A stretch of 56,195 nt of DNA from Kineococcus sp. TRM81007. GTDB lineage: Bacteria > Actinomycetota > Actinomycetes > Actinomycetales > Kineococcaceae. The stretch covers positions 138,124 to 194,318 of the forward strand of contig NZ_JALBVB010000052.1 of the NCBI RefSeq assembly GCF_022669155.1, given 5' to 3'. This document shows, one piece after another, positions 27,182 through 37,567 of the stretch; position 1 is the stretch's first letter, and every line of letters begins with the position of its first letter. Both the position numbers and the translations under genes were made by a program. Under the pieces are notes generated by a model. It saw nothing but the letters and a program-made list of their open reading frames with translations, did not search any database and was not told the origin of the DNA.

Positions 27182-27657
27182 GCGGAGACGGCAGCCCCGA
27201 GATCGAGGTGGACGGCAGCGGCCTGAAGGTGGCCGTGGTCGCCGCCCGCTGGCACACCGAGGTGATGGACGGGCTGCTGGCCGGCGCGCGCCGCGCCCTG
27301 GCCGACTCGAACGTCACCGAGGTCACCGAGGTGCGCGTGCCCGGCGCCTTCGAGCTGCCCGTGGCCGCCGCGCGCCTGGCCCGCACCGGCCACGACGCGG
27401 TCGTCGCCCTCGGCGTCGTCATCCGCGGCGGCACCCCGCACTTCGAGTACGTGTGCGACGCCGCCACCGCCGGGCTGACGCAGGTGGCCGTCAGCACCGG
27501 CGTGCCCGTCGGCTTCGGCGTGCTCACCGTCGACAACGAGTCGCAGGCCCTGCACCGCGCCGGCCTGCGCGGCTCGCGCGAGGACAAGGGCCGCGAGGCC
27601 GTCCTGGCCGCGCTGGAGACCGTCGTGGCGCTGCGCGAGGCCGCCCCGCCCGCCTGA
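27178..27657 (+). CDS. ribH: 6,7-dimethyl-8-ribityllumazine synthase
   Basis: The 159-residue enzyme joins the RibB and RibD products, and usually forms pentameric or icosahedral shells. Motifs: [33 protein letters not shown], and [14 protein letters not shown] with the catalytic histidine. [17 protein letters not shown] follows. The GTG start overlaps the ribB stop and has an AGGAGGA site. It is the last gene of the riboswitch operon and is followed at once by a strong terminator. Confidence 0.97.
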   Translation: MSGDGSPEIEVDGSGLKVAVVAARWHTEVMDGLLAGARRALADSNVTEVTEVRVPGAFELPVAAARLARTGHDAVVALGVVIRGGTPHFEYVCDAATAGLTQVAVSTGVPVGFGVLTVDNESQALHRAGLRGSREDKGREAVLAALETVVALREAAPPA

Positions 27658-27663
27658 GCCCCG

Positions 27664-27697
27664 GCGCGCCCCGGCCCGGCACCGGGCCGGGGCGCGC
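27664..27697 (+). terminator. strong hairpin terminator of the rib operon
   Basis: A perfect 15-bp GC stem (27664-27678 with 27683-27697) with a 4-nt loop begins 7 nt after the ribH stop and ends 6 nt before the hisE -10 box. Confidence 0.8.
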
Positions 27698-27703
27698 ACC
27701 GCC

Positions 27704-27709
27704 TAGACT
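27704..27709 (+). promoter_or_regulatory. -10 box of predicted leaderless hisE transcript
   Basis: TAGACT ends 8 nt before the hisE GTG. The intervening cccggcac has no Shine-Dalgarno. Confidence 0.55.
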
Positions 27710-27717
27710 CCCGGCAC

Positions 27718-27981
27718 GTGAAGACCTTCGACGGCCTGTTCGCCGAGCTGACGGACAAGGCCCGCACCCGCCCGGCGGGCTCGGGCACCGTGCTCGAACT
27801 GGACGCGGGCGTGCACGCCATCGGCAAGAAGGTCGTCGAGGAGGCGGCCGAGGTGTGGATGGCCGCCGAGCACGAGTCCGCCGAGCGCACCGCCGAGGAG
27901 GTCTCCCAGCTGCTGTACCACCTGCAGGTGCTGATGATCTCCCGCGGTCTCACCCTCGACGACGTCTACGCGCACCTGTGA
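27718..27981 (+). CDS. hisE: phosphoribosyl-ATP pyrophosphatase
   Basis: The 87-residue all-helical MazG-like enzyme performs the second step of histidine synthesis. Motifs: [13 protein letters not shown] at the N-terminus and the metal-binding [18 protein letters not shown] with [14 protein letters not shown]. It is a stand-alone HisE, as is usual in actinobacteria, and HisI is encoded separately 5 kb away. The GTG start is dictated by the -10 geometry and family length. The stop TGA overlaps a GTG (27978) that could also start hisG. Confidence 0.95.
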   Translation: MKTFDGLFAELTDKARTRPAGSGTVLELDAGVHAIGKKVVEEAAEVWMAAEHESAERTAEEVSQLLYHLQVLMISRGLTLDDVYAHL

Positions 27982-28013
27982 GCGCCCAGCCGAACGGTCA
28001 GGAGGCCAAACCC

Positions 28014-28859
28014 GTGCTGCGCATCGCCGTCCCCAACAAGGGTTCCCTGTCGGAGGCCGCCAGCGCCATGCTGCGCGAGGCCGGGTACAACCAGCGCCGC
28101 GAGGCCAAGGAACTGCTGCTGGACGACCCGGAGAACAACGCCCAGTTCGTCTTCCTGCGCCCGCGCGACATCGCCCTGTACGTCGGCTCCGGCACCCTGG
28201 ACGTCGGCATCACCGGCCGCGACCTGCTGCTGGACTCCGGCGCCCCGGCCGACGAGGTCCTCCAGCTGGGCTTCGCCCGCAGCACCTTCCGCTTCGCCGG
28301 CCGACCCGGCGTCGCCTCCGCCGCGGCCGACCTGCACGGCCGGCGCATCGCCACCAGCTACTCCGGCCTGGTCGGCAAGCACCTCGCCGAGCACGGCGTC
28401 GACGCCGACGTGGTGCACCTGGACGGGGCGGTGGAGACCGCCGTGGCCCTCGGCATCGCCGACGTCATCGCCGACGTCGTGGAGACCGGCACCACCCTGC
28501 GCGCCGCCGGCCTGGAGGTCTTCGGCGAGCCCGTCATGCGCTCGGAGGCGGTGCTCGTGCGCCGCGCCGGCGCGGTCGCCGACCCGGCCGTGGACGTCCT
28601 CGTGCGCCGCCTGCAGGGCGTGCTCGTGGCCCGCCAGTACGTGATGGTCGACTACGACTGCCCCGCCGAGCTCGTCGAGCGCGCCACCGCCGTCACCCCC
28701 GGCCTGGAATCGCCCACGGTCTCGCCGCTGGCGCGCCCGGGCTGGGTCGCGGTGCGCGCCATGGTGCAGCGCTCGGCCACCAACCGCGTCATGGACGAGC
28801 TGTACGAGCTGGGCGCGCGCGCCATCCTCGTCACCAGCATCCACGCCTGCCGGCTGTGA
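28014..28859 (+). CDS. hisG: ATP phosphoribosyltransferase, long form
   Basis: The 281-residue enzyme catalyses the first, feedback-regulated step of histidine synthesis. The protein begins VLRIAVPNKGSLSEAASAML, has the catalytic core with VGSGTLDVGITGRDLLLDSG and the PRPP loop GAVETAVALGIADVIADVVETGTTLRAAG. A C-terminal ACT-like regulatory domain (about residues 205-281) is present, so this is the homohexameric form that needs no HisZ. I chose GTG 28014 because AGGAGG stands 7 nt upstream and homologues start at LRIAVPNKG. A start at 27978 overlapping hisE would add 12 residues. The stop overlaps the next gene by 4 nt. Confidence 0.95.
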   Translation: MLRIAVPNKGSLSEAASAMLREAGYNQRREAKELLLDDPENNAQFVFLRPRDIALYVGSGTLDVGITGRDLLLDSGAPADEVLQLGFARSTFRFAGRPGVASAAADLHGRRIATSYSGLVGKHLAEHGVDADVVHLDGAVETAVALGIADVIADVVETGTTLRAAGLEVFGEPVMRSEAVLVRRAGAVADPAVDVLVRRLQGVLVARQYVMVDYDCPAELVERATAVTPGLESPTVSPLARPGWVAVRAMVQRSATNRVMDELYELGARAILVTSIHACRL

Positions 28860-29341
28860 ACGCACCCGTGGACGGACGCGGAGCGCACATCCCCACCGTG
28901 GACGACACCCCCTTCCGGCCCCGTCGCGCCCGCACCGTGGGCCTGGCCGTAGCGGGCGCGCTGGCCGTGGTCCTGGTGGCGCTCGCCGTGGGGCTGTCCC
29001 TGGAACCGGGCACCGGCTGGGGCCCGCTCGACACCGCCTCCACCGTGGTCCTCGGGCTGCTCTTGTGCGGGGGCCTGGTGCGCCTGGTGTCCGTGCGCGC
29101 CGTGCCCACCACGGAGGCGCTCGTCGTGCGCAACGTCGTCCTCACCCGCCGGGTGCGGTGGGACGAGGTCCTCGAGGTGCGCTTCGGCCGCGACGACCCG
29201 TGGCTGGTGCTGGGCACCGCCGACGGGGAGGACGTGGCCGTCATGGCCGTCCAGCGCTCCGACGGCGAGCACGCCCAGGCCGAGGCCCGCCGCCTGGCGC
29301 GCATGGTCACCGCGCGCGCCGCGCGCCCGCACCGGAGCTGA
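28856..29341 (+). CDS. PH-domain membrane protein (actinobacterial)
   Basis: The 161-residue protein has two predicted membrane helices (about residues 28-47 and 60-76, VGLAVAGALAVVLVALAVGL and TVVLGLLLCGGLVRLV) and a cytoplasmic bacterial PH-like domain (residues ~80-145: VPTTEALVVRNVVLTRRVRWDEVLEVRFG). Its job is unknown. It is translationally coupled to hisG by a 4-nt overlap, an association seen in several actinobacteria. It may simply be carried by the his transcript. Confidence 0.75.
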   Translation: MNAPVDGRGAHIPTVDDTPFRPRRARTVGLAVAGALAVVLVALAVGLSLEPGTGWGPLDTASTVVLGLLLCGGLVRLVSVRAVPTTEALVVRNVVLTRRVRWDEVLEVRFGRDDPWLVLGTADGEDVAVMAVQRSDGEHAQAEARRLARMVTARAARPHRS

Positions 29342-29357
29342 ACGGCCCGGTCCTGCG

Positions 29358-29978
29358 CTAGCCGTCCAGCACGCGCCAGCGCGCCCCGCCGACGGCCGCG
29401 CTCCCCGCCTCCCGGGGCGGGGAACCGTCCAGCACGACGTCGGCGGCGGCGCGCACGTCGTGCACCGCGAACAGCGCCTCCTCCTGCACCGCCCACCGCC
29501 GCCAGTGCGGCGCGAACACCGCCCCGTCGCGCCCCAGGGCGCGCCGCCGGCGCACCGCCTCCGCGGCCGCCACCCACACCAGCACGTCTGCGCGCACGGC
29601 GGTGCAGCCCGCCCCCACGCCCTCGACGACCAGCACCGGCGCCTCCGGCGTCGGCAGCGAGAGCGGCACCGGCACCCGTTCCCCCCACCGCCCCCGCACC
29701 CAGTCCCAGCGCCGCGGGGCGCTCGCGCGCCCGGCGCGCACCGGCACCAGCACCTCCCGCTCCAGCAGCGCCACCCCCTCGGCCAGCCCGTCCCAGCCGG
29801 GGTACAGCTCGTCCAGGTGCAGCACCGGTGCCCCCAGGTGCGCCGCCAGCGCCCCCGCCAGGTCGGTCTTGCCGCTGCCGGAGCGCCCGTCCACGGCCAC
29901 CAGCCGCGGCCCGGCCGGTGGGCGCGGCGCCGCCGCCGTGCGCGCGGCCAGCAGCTGCACGACCTCCGCGGTGCCCAC
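29358..29978 (-). CDS. P-loop kinase, uridine kinase-like
   Basis: The 206-residue protein carries the Walker A VAVDGRSGSGKTDLAGAL (about residues 26-43) and the HLDELYPGWDGLAEGV segment, a pattern shared with uridine kinase/phosphoribulokinase-like ATPases. The acidic strand VLVVEGVGAGCTAVRADVLVWV could be the Walker B region. The phosphorylated substrate is unknown. The GTG start is preceded by gagggcgg in the reverse strand. It lies 50 nt downstream of the Eis-like gene on the same strand and is probably co-transcribed with it. Confidence 0.7.
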   Translation of the reverse strand: MGTAEVVQLLAARTAAAPRPPAGPRLVAVDGRSGSGKTDLAGALAAHLGAPVLHLDELYPGWDGLAEGVALLEREVLVPVRAGRASAPRRWDWVRGRWGERVPVPLSLPTPEAPVLVVEGVGAGCTAVRADVLVWVAAAEAVRRRRALGRDGAVFAPHWRRWAVQEEALFAVHDVRAAADVVLDGSPPREAGSAAVGGARWRVLDG

Positions 29979-30028
29979 GCCGCCCTCGCGACCTCTCCCG
30001 ACGCCGCCGGCCCGCACCCGCGAGAGGC

Positions 30029-31309
30029 CTAGAACCACGTGGGGCACCACGGCGCCCGCGGCGTCGCCAGCAGCGACTGCAGCTGCTGCACCGCCGCGGG
30101 CGAGCCCGCCACCCGCCCCGCCGCCGCCAGCGCCACCGCCGACACCCCGCCCAGCAGCAGCGCCCCCAGCTCCGCCGCACCCAGCACCACGTCCGGCTCC
30201 TGCGACGTCGCGGTCACCTCCGCGCACGTCCACCCGTCCTGCCCGCAGCGCTGCGCGTCCACGTGCAGCCGCACCGTCGCCGCCGCCGGGCCGTCCTCGT
30301 CGAGCACCCGCAGCACCAGCGAACCGCACCCCAGGTACCGGCGCGCCGCCAACGCCCCGGCCGCGTCCAGGGGCCGCACCCACAGGAAGTCGTCCACCGC
30401 ACCGCGCTGCACCGCCCGCGGGTCCTCCAGCAGCAGCGGCAGCACCTCGTCCACCGGCCGGTCCGCCGCGTGGACGGTGCGCACCCAGTCCAGCGAGGTC
30501 ACGAACCCCCACAGGTCCCGGTAGGCACCGGGGGAGAGCGCCTGCAGGTCCAGCACCCGCGCCGAGCACCGCGAGACGCGCCCGGCCCACTCCTCGCTCA
30601 CCTCGTACGCGGCGTACCCGTCCGCTCGCCCGTCACCGTCGCGGTGCAGCACCACGTGCGCCTGCGGCCCCAGCGCACCCCGGGCGCCCGGTCGCGTCCA
30701 CTGCCGCCACCACACGTCCTCGCGCAGCAACCCCCCCGGCCGCGCCCGGCGGGCCGCGTCGTGCACCGCGGACAGCTCCCGCCACGCCAACGCCGGCTCC
30801 ACCAGCTCCAGGCGCCCCGAACCACCCGGTGCGTCCGCGCGGAAGCGCACCGCACCGGCGTCCAGCACCAGACCCGCCGACGCCGTCGCCGCCCCGAACC
30901 CGAAGCGCCCGTAGATGGGCGCCTCCGCCGCGATCAGCACCGCCAGCGCGTGCCCCGACTCCCGCGCCCGGCGCAGGTCCTCACCGATCAACCGACGCAG
31001 CAGCCCACGCCGACGGTGCGTGGGCAGCACCGTCACCGTCGAGACCGCGTTCACCGACACCGGCCCGGTGCCCGGCAACGTCAGCTCCGAGTCGAACGAG
31101 CGGTACGTCGCCACCCACCGACCGGCGTCCACCACCCCCGACAGGCGGTGACCGGCCATCCGCTCCACCGACTCCAGCGCCGCCCGCCCCGCGTCCTCCG
31201 GCGCCGGCCGCATGAACGCCACCTGCGGCACCCGCGACCACGCCGCCACCGCCTCCGCGTCGGCGGGGTCGACCGTCCGCAGGGGCAGCGCCCCGCTGTC
31301 CGCGCTCAT
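30029..31309 (-). CDS. Eis-like GNAT N-acetyltransferase
   Basis: The 426-residue protein has the Eis architecture: an N-terminal GNAT domain with acetyl-CoA loop [15 protein letters not shown] (about residues 94-108) and catalytic tyrosine region IYGRFGFG, a second GNAT-like domain, and a C-terminal sterol-carrier-like region. It ends in a phenylalanine (CPTWF), whose carboxylate takes part in catalysis in characterised Eis proteins. These enzymes acetylate amines such as aminoglycosides or protein lysines. The substrate here is unknown. The ATG at 31309 has a GGAGG site. A GTG three bases upstream lies 7 nt from a TAGCGT box and is an alternative. It is divergent from hisF. Confidence 0.82.
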   Translation of the reverse strand: MSADSGALPLRTVDPADAEAVAAWSRVPQVAFMRPAPEDAGRAALESVERMAGHRLSGVVDAGRWVATYRSFDSELTLPGTGPVSVNAVSTVTVLPTHRRRGLLRRLIGEDLRRARESGHALAVLIAAEAPIYGRFGFGAATASAGLVLDAGAVRFRADAPGGSGRLELVEPALAWRELSAVHDAARRARPGGLLREDVWWRQWTRPGARGALGPQAHVVLHRDGDGRADGYAAYEVSEEWAGRVSRCSARVLDLQALSPGAYRDLWGFVTSLDWVRTVHAADRPVDEVLPLLLEDPRAVQRGAVDDFLWVRPLDAAGALAARRYLGCGSLVLRVLDEDGPAAATVRLHVDAQRCGQDGWTCAEVTATSQEPDVVLGAAELGALLLGGVSAVALAAAGRVAGSPAAVQQLQSLLATPRAPWCPTWF

Positions 31310-31367
31310 CACCCCTCCGACGCTACCGGGACGGCACCGGCCGGCACCGCGGCGTCCCGGCGCCCAC

Positions 31368-31373
31368 TACCCT
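31368..31373 (+). promoter_or_regulatory. -10 box of predicted leaderless hisF transcript
   Basis: TACCCT ends 6 nt before the hisF GTG, with no ribosome-binding site in the intervening cctgcc. It lies in the 70-bp divergent gap with the Eis-like gene. Confidence 0.6.
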
Positions 31374-31379
31374 CCTGCC

Positions 31380-32153
31380 GTGAGCGTCGCCGTCCGTGTC
31401 ATCCCCTGCCTCGACGTCGACGCCGGCCGCGTCGTCAAGGGCGTCAACTTCGCCGACCTGCGCGACGCCGGCGACCCCGTCGAGCTCGCCCGCCGCTACG
31501 ACGCCGAGGGCGCCGACGAGCTCACCTTCCTCGACGTCACCGCCTCCTCCGCCTCCCGCGAGACCACCTACGAGGTCGTCTCCCGCACCGCCGAGCAGGT
31601 CTTCATCCCCCTGACCGTCGGCGGCGGTGTCCGCTCGGTCACCGACGTCGAGCGCCTCCTGCGCGCCGGCGCCGACAAGGTCGGCGTCAACACCGCCGCC
31701 ATCGCCCGCCCCGAGCTCATCACCGAGATCGCCGAGCGCTTCGGCTCCCAGGTCCTCGTCCTGTCCGTCGACGCCCGCCGCACCCTCCCCGGGCAGCCCA
31801 CCACGCCCTCCGGCTTCGAGGTCACCACCCACGGCGGCCGACGCGGCACCGGCCTGGACGCCGTGCAGTGGGCCGAGCGCGCCGCCGAGCTCGGCGCCGG
31901 GGAGGTCCTGCTGAACTCCATGGACGCCGACGGCACCGGTGCCGGCTTCGACCTGCAGATGCTCACCGCCGTGCGCGCCCGCGTCGGCGTCCCCCTCATC
32001 GCCAGCGGCGGCGCCGGCGCGGTCGAGCACTTCCCCCCGGCCGTCGCCGCCGGCGCCGACGCCGTCCTGGCCGCCAGCGTCTTCCACTTCCAGCAGCTGA
32101 GCATCGGCCAGGTCAAGGACGCCCTGCGCGCCACCGGCGCCCCCGTGCGCTGA
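31380..32153 (+). CDS. hisF: imidazole glycerol phosphate synthase cyclase subunit
   Basis: The 257-residue TIM barrel forms IGP and AICAR together with the glutaminase HisH. The catalytic aspartates are in [16 protein letters not shown] (Asp12) and VLSVDARR. Phosphate-binding loops VGGGVRS and [11 protein letters not shown] are intact. HisH, HisA and HisB are not in the window, so hisF is separated from the main his operon. It is followed by a convergent gene after 27 bp. Confidence 0.97.
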   Translation: MSVAVRVIPCLDVDAGRVVKGVNFADLRDAGDPVELARRYDAEGADELTFLDVTASSASRETTYEVVSRTAEQVFIPLTVGGGVRSVTDVERLLRAGADKVGVNTAAIARPELITEIAERFGSQVLVLSVDARRTLPGQPTTPSGFEVTTHGGRRGTGLDAVQWAERAAELGAGEVLLNSMDADGTGAGFDLQMLTAVRARVGVPLIASGGAGAVEHFPPAVAAGADAVLAASVFHFQQLSIGQVKDALRATGAPVR

Positions 32154-32180
32154 CCGTCCCGGGCACCCGGCCCGAACCCG

Positions 32181-32831
32181 CTAACCGCCCAGCGGGAACG
32201 CCTCGGCGAACGCCCGCACCGCGTCCGGCGCACCGTCCACCTCCACCAGCGCGTGCGAGCGCCGCCCGAACGCGTGCAGCAGCAGCTCCTGCGGCTCACC
32301 GCGCACGCTGACCGCCACCGCACCGGGGCGCACCACCGCCCGCGGACCCCGCTCGCTGACCAGCACCACCCCCACCGGCGAACGCCGGTACGCCGTGCGC
32401 GCCACGAGCCGCACCGCCCGCCACAACCCCGCCGACTCCCCACCGGTCAGCTCCCGCGGCTGCCAGCCGCCCTGCGCCCGGCGCACGTCCTCGCGGTGCA
32501 CGAAGAACTCCACCCCGTTGACCACCTGCGCCACCGGCCGCCAGCGCGCCGGGCTGCGCGACGGCGGCCCCGAGCGCACCCGCTGCACCAGCGCCTCGAA
32601 CGGCTCCTGCAGCCACTGCGACCGCACCCGCTGCGCGTGCGCGCCCAGCGACGGCACCGCCCGCCCCAGGGCCTCCCCGGCCAGCACGTCCGGCCGGCCG
32701 TCGCGCACCGCCAGGTGCACCAGCAGGTCCCGCACCGCCCACCCCTCGCACAACGTGGGCGCTCGCGGTCCGGCACGCAGCGCGTCGTCGCACAGTCCGT
32801 CGCGTTCTCGGGCGGCATCGGGTCCGGGCAC
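32181..32831 (-). CDS. TIGR03085-family protein (DinB/maleylpyruvate-isomerase-like fold)
   Basis: The 216-residue protein has the characteristic N-terminal [43 protein letters not shown]. It also has a conserved [20 protein letters not shown] segment with the histidine expected of the metal-binding mycothiol-dependent-like fold. The function is unknown, and mycothiol-linked chemistry is plausible for this actinobacterial superfamily. The GTG at 32831 lies only 30 bp from the divergent hisI start. A GAGCAT box ends 6 nt before it and may drive a leaderless transcript. It sits antisense between hisF and hisI. Confidence 0.75.
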   Translation of the reverse strand: MPGPDAARERDGLCDDALRAGPRAPTLCEGWAVRDLLVHLAVRDGRPDVLAGEALGRAVPSLGAHAQRVRSQWLQEPFEALVQRVRSGPPSRSPARWRPVAQVVNGVEFFVHREDVRRAQGGWQPRELTGGESAGLWRAVRLVARTAYRRSPVGVVLVSERGPRAVVRPGAVAVSVRGEPQELLLHAFGRRSHALVEVDGAPDAVRAFAEAFPLGG

Positions 32832-32861
32832 GGCGCGATGCTCGCACAGGCCGGTGCGACC

Positions 32862-33272
32862 ATGAGGCACGTGCCCGCCGATCCCTCCGCCGATCCCACC
32901 GCCGAGCCCGAGCCCCTCGTGCTGGACCCGCAGGTGGCCGCCCGCCTCAAGCGCGACGCCGCCGGTCTGGTCTGCGCCGTGGTGCAGCAGCACGACACCC
33001 GCGAGGTGCTCATGGTCGCCTGGATGGACGACACCGCCCTGGCGCACACCCTGAGCACCGGCCGGGCCACCTACTACTCGCGCAGCCGCCGGGGCCTGTG
33101 GCGCAAGGGCGACACCTCCGGGCACGTGCAGTGGGTCAAGCGCGTCTCCCTGGACTGCGACGGCGACGCGCTGCTGGTGGAGGTCGACCAGGTCGGCGCC
33201 GCCTGCCACACCGGCGAGCGCACCTGCTTCGACGCGGTGCAGCTGCCCGCCGCCACCGGCGCCCGCCCGTGA
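32862..33272 (+). CDS. hisI: phosphoribosyl-AMP cyclohydrolase
   Basis: The 136-residue zinc enzyme opens the purine ring at the third step of histidine synthesis. Family blocks: [36 protein letters not shown], then the Mg-binding Asp98/100/102 around Cys99 and the zinc-site Cys115 and Cys122 ([12 protein letters not shown]). The ATG at 32862 has no clear ribosome-binding site, and a GTG at 32871 is possible. The stop overlaps the next gene by 4 nt, which links histidine and tryptophan genes on one transcript. Confidence 0.95.
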   Translation: MRHVPADPSADPTAEPEPLVLDPQVAARLKRDAAGLVCAVVQQHDTREVLMVAWMDDTALAHTLSTGRATYYSRSRRGLWRKGDTSGHVQWVKRVSLDCDGDALLVEVDQVGAACHTGERTCFDAVQLPAATGARP

Positions 33273-33892
33273 GCACCGCACCGGTCCCCGCCACCGGTGC
33301 CCCCGCCCCCCGCGCCGGGCGGGGCCGCGGCGCCGTGCTGCTGGCCGGCGCCGCCGGAGCCGTCCTGGCCCTGGTCGCCGGTGCCCCCACGTGGGTGCAG
33401 GGCGCGGTGGGCACCGCCGCCGGGGCGCGGGAGGTGGCGGCCGCCGGCCGCGCGGCCGCGCCCGCCGCGACCGCGCTGGCGCTGGTCTCCCTGGCGGCCG
33501 TGGTGGCCTGCTCGCTGGGCCGGCGCGCCGCCCGGTCGCTGGCGGCGCTGGTGCTGCTCCTGGCCGGCGCGGGCACCGCCGCCGCGGCGCTGGCGGTGGC
33601 CGCCTCCCCGCAGCAGGCGCTGACGACGCCGGCGCGCGCGGTCAGCGGCCTGAGCGAGCCGCCCGTGCAGCGCGTGCAGACCTCCGGGTGGCCCCTGGTG
33701 TGCGCGGCCGGCGGGGCGCTGGCCGCCGCCGGGGGCGCCGCCGCGCTGGTGCGCGGGCGCACCTGGGGCTCCTCCAGCCGCCACGAGCGCGACGCGGCCG
33801 GTGCTCGCGCCGGGTCGGCCGGGCCCACCGCCGCGGCCGACCCGGCGGCCACCTGGGACTCCCTGACGCGCGGGGACGACCCCACCCGCTGA
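33269..33892 (+). CDS. Trp biosynthesis-associated membrane protein (TIGR02234-type)
   Basis: The 207-residue protein has about four membrane helices ([80 protein letters not shown]). The loop motif GAPTWVQG and the WPLVC region are typical of the family found between hisI or trpE and trpC in actinobacteria. The role is unknown. It is coupled to hisI by a 4-nt overlap. The C-terminal ~40 residues are a cytoplasmic Ser/Ala/Asp tail. Confidence 0.8.
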   Translation: MSTAPVPATGAPAPRAGRGRGAVLLAGAAGAVLALVAGAPTWVQGAVGTAAGAREVAAAGRAAAPAATALALVSLAAVVACSLGRRAARSLAALVLLLAGAGTAAAALAVAASPQQALTTPARAVSGLSEPPVQRVQTSGWPLVCAAGGALAAAGGAAALVRGRTWGSSSRHERDAAGARAGSAGPTAAADPAATWDSLTRGDDPTR

Positions 33893-33905
33893 CCGCGCGT
33901 CCCCG

Positions 33906-33971
33906 CACCCCTCACGCACCCCTCACGCACCCCTCACGCACCCCTCACGCACCCCTCACGCACCCCTCGCG
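33906..33971. repeat. 11-bp tandem repeat, five perfect copies plus one degenerate
   Basis: The unit cacccctcacg is repeated at 33906-33916, 33917-33927, 33928-33938, 33939-33949 and 33950-33960, then cacccctcgcg at 33961-33971. It begins 13 nt after the stop of the Trp-associated membrane protein gene. It is uninterrupted, so it is not a CRISPR array. Confidence 0.92.
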
Positions 33972-34098
33972 CGCCCGGTCCCGCTCGCCGCCGCGCCGCC
34001 CGGCGCCCACCGCCCACCGGCCGCGCCCTGCCCGCCGGTCGCGGTGCCGGGCCGGTACCGTGGGAGCACCACCCCCGCCACGTCCGAGGAGCACCACG

Positions 34099-34371
34099 GT
34101 GACCAGCCAGCAGCCCGAGACCACGCACGGCGCCCCCGCCGACGAGCACGGCCACGGCCACAGCGTCGCGGGCTGGGCCGGTGTCGGCACCGCCCTGGTC
34201 GGTTTCCTGATCCTGTCCCTGGCCGTGGTGTTCACCAGCCTGCTGTGGGGGATCATCGGCGGGGTCGTCATCCTCGCCTCGCTCGTGGTCGCCTACGTGC
34301 TCTCCAAGACCGGGCACGGCGTCACCACCGCCTCCGGGGAAGCCGTGGGCGCCGGCCGCCCGGGGCGCTGA
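34099..34371 (+). CDS. HGxxPAAW-like small membrane protein
   Basis: The 90-residue protein has a His-rich N-terminus with HGHSVAGW (residues 19-26), a variant of the HGxxPAAW signature, and two membrane helices ([20 protein letters not shown] and [20 protein letters not shown]). This family is found just upstream of trpC in actinobacteria, and its function is unknown. The GTG start is preceded by GAGGAG. A possible -10 TACCGT lies at 34056-34061. Confidence 0.75.
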   Translation: MTSQQPETTHGAPADEHGHGHSVAGWAGVGTALVGFLILSLAVVFTSLLWGIIGGVVILASLVVAYVLSKTGHGVTTASGEAVGAGRPGR

Positions 34372-34446
34372 GACCGGCACGTCCCGCCCCGCCGCCCGGC
34401 GCCGGGAGCAGGCGGGGACCGGCGTCGGCACCGGCCCGCCGGGGAC

Positions 34447-34452
34447 TACGCT
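34447..34452 (+). promoter_or_regulatory. -10 box of predicted leaderless trpC transcript
   Basis: TACGCT ends 7 nt before the trpC GTG. A short AGGA lies in the gap, so a leadered mode from an upstream promoter is also possible. Confidence 0.5.
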
Positions 34453-34459
34453 GCAGGAC

Positions 34460-35280
34460 GTGACCGTCCTCGACGACATCCTCGCCGGAGTGCGCGAAGA
34501 CCTGGCCCAGCGGCAGGCCCGCACCTCGCTGGCCGAGCTGAAGGAGCGCGCGCACCGGCAGGTGCCCGCCAAGGACGCCGCGGCGCTGCTGCGCCCGCGC
34601 GACAGCGAGCAGCGCGGCGTGAAGGTCATCGCCGAGGTCAAGCGCGCCAGCCCCTCCAAGGGGGCGCTCGCCCAGATCCCCGACCCGGCCGAGCTGGCCC
34701 GCCAGTACGAGGCCGGTGGCGCCACCGTCATCAGCGTCCTGACCGAGCAGCGCCGCTTCGGCGGCAGCCTGGCGGACCTGCGCGCGGTGCGCTGCGCGGT
34801 GGACGTGCCGGTGCTGCGCAAGGACTTCGTCGTCGGCTCCTACCAGCTGTGGGAGGCGCGCGCCTTCGGCGCCGACGTCGTCCTGCTGATCGTGGCGGCC
34901 CTGGAGCAGGAGGCCCTGGTCTCCCTGGTCGAGCGCACGCACTCCCTGGGCATGACGGCGCTGGTGGAGGTGCACACCGCCGAGGAGGTCGAGCGCGCGG
35001 TGGCCGCCGACGCCCGCGTCGTCGGGGTGAACAACCGGGACCTGAAGACGCTGCAGGTGAACAACTCCACCTTCGCCGAGCTGGCCCCCCTGATCCCCGC
35101 CGGCGTCGTCAAGGTCGCCGAGTCCGGGGTGCAGAGCCCGCACGACGTGGTCGAGTTCGCCCGCGCCGGCGCCGACGCGGTGCTGGTGGGGGAGACCCTG
35201 GTGCGCGGGGATGACCCGCGCCGCGCCGTGGCGGACCTGGTGGCCGCCGGTGCCCACCCGGCGGTGCAGGCGGTGCGCCC

Positions 35281-35284
<4 letters not shown>
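34460..35284 (+). CDS. trpC: indole-3-glycerol phosphate synthase
   Basis: The 274-residue TIM barrel closes the indole ring in tryptophan synthesis. Motifs: [15 protein letters not shown] (catalytic Lys and Glu), [30 protein letters not shown] and VAESGVQSP. It is a single-domain protein, not fused to TrpF. The stop overlaps trpB by 4 nt. Confidence 0.97.
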
Positions 35285-36587
<1,303 letters not shown>

Positions 36588-36591
<4 letters not shown>

Positions 36592-37475
36592 GCACCACGA
36601 GCGAACGGGCGAGCACGAACGGCCCGGTCGAGGGCAGCACGGTGGACGGCGGCGCGGGCGGGGCGCTCGCGCCGCGACCGGGCTCCGCCGCCGCAGCGGT
36701 GGACCGCGCGAAGGCGGAGGGCCGCGCGGCCCTGGTGGCCTACCTGCCGGTCGGGTTCCCCGACCTCGACGCGAGCGTCGCGGCGGCGAAGGCGGCCGTC
36801 GCCGGGGGAGCGGACGTCGTGGAGCTGGGGCTGCCCTACTCCGACCCCACGATGGACGGACCCACCATCCAGCGGGCCGTGGAGGTCGCGCTGCGCGCGC
36901 GCACCCGCCCCGCCGACGTGCTGCGCGCGGTCGAGCAGGTGGCCGCCACCGGCGCGGCCGTGCTCGTGATGACGTACTGGCCGCCGGTGGACCGCTACGG
37001 CGTGGACCGCTTCGCCGCCGACCTGGCCTCCGCCGGCGCCGCCGGGCTCATCACCCCCGACCTCATCCCCGACGAGGCCGACGGGTGGATCGCCGCCAGC
37101 GACGAGCACGACCTCGAACGCGTCTTCCTCGTCGCCCCCAGCTCCACCGACGCCCGCCTGGCCTCCACGGCCGCCGCCTGCCGCGGCTTCGTCTACGCCG
37201 CCTCCACCATGGGCGTGACCGGTGCGCGCACCGCGGTGGGCGCCGGCGCGGCCGGGCTGGTCGAGCGCACCCGCGCCGCCGGCGCCGAACGGGTCTGCGT
37301 CGGGCTGGGCGTGTCCACGCCGGAGCAGGCCGCGCAGGTCGCCGGCTACGCCGACGGCGTCATCGTCGGCTCGGCGTTCGTGGCGCGCCTGCTGCAGGCG
37401 GGTTCACCGGCCGAGGGCGCCCGCGCGGTGGGGGAGCTGGCCGAGGACCTGGCCCGCGGCGTGCGCCGCGCCTGA
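36588..37475 (+). CDS. trpA: tryptophan synthase alpha subunit
   Basis: The 295-residue TIM barrel cleaves indole-3-glycerol phosphate and passes indole to TrpB. The catalytic residues are in [19 protein letters not shown] (Glu79 and Asp90). Substrate loops [10 protein letters not shown] and [14 protein letters not shown] are intact. The first ~35 residues ([11 protein letters not shown] to [12 protein letters not shown]) form a low-complexity extension not found in the enterobacterial protein, although the 4-nt overlap with trpB supports this start. Confidence 0.96.
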
Positions 37476-37528
37476 GCGCCGGCCCGGGGCGGGGGAGGAC
37501 CCTGCAGCACGAGGAACGGACCGACGAC

Positions 37529-37549
37529 CGCCCGCGCGGCGCGCGGGCG
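37529..37549 (+). terminator. hairpin between trpA and dsbA-like gene
   Basis: A 9-bp GC stem (37529-37537 with 37541-37549) with a 3-nt loop lies 53 nt after the trpA stop. It may terminate or attenuate read-through into the thioredoxin-like gene. Confidence 0.45.
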
Positions 37550-37567
37550 CCTGCGAGGGGACGAGCG

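Noticed and set aside
27978-28013. Alternative hisG start overlapping hisE by 4 nt
   Set aside because: It is possible, but the GTG at 28014 has a strong AGGAGG at good spacing and matches the usual HisG N-terminus, so it is preferred.
33906-33971. CRISPR array
   Set aside because: The 11-bp units are directly adjacent with no spacers, and no cas genes are in the window.
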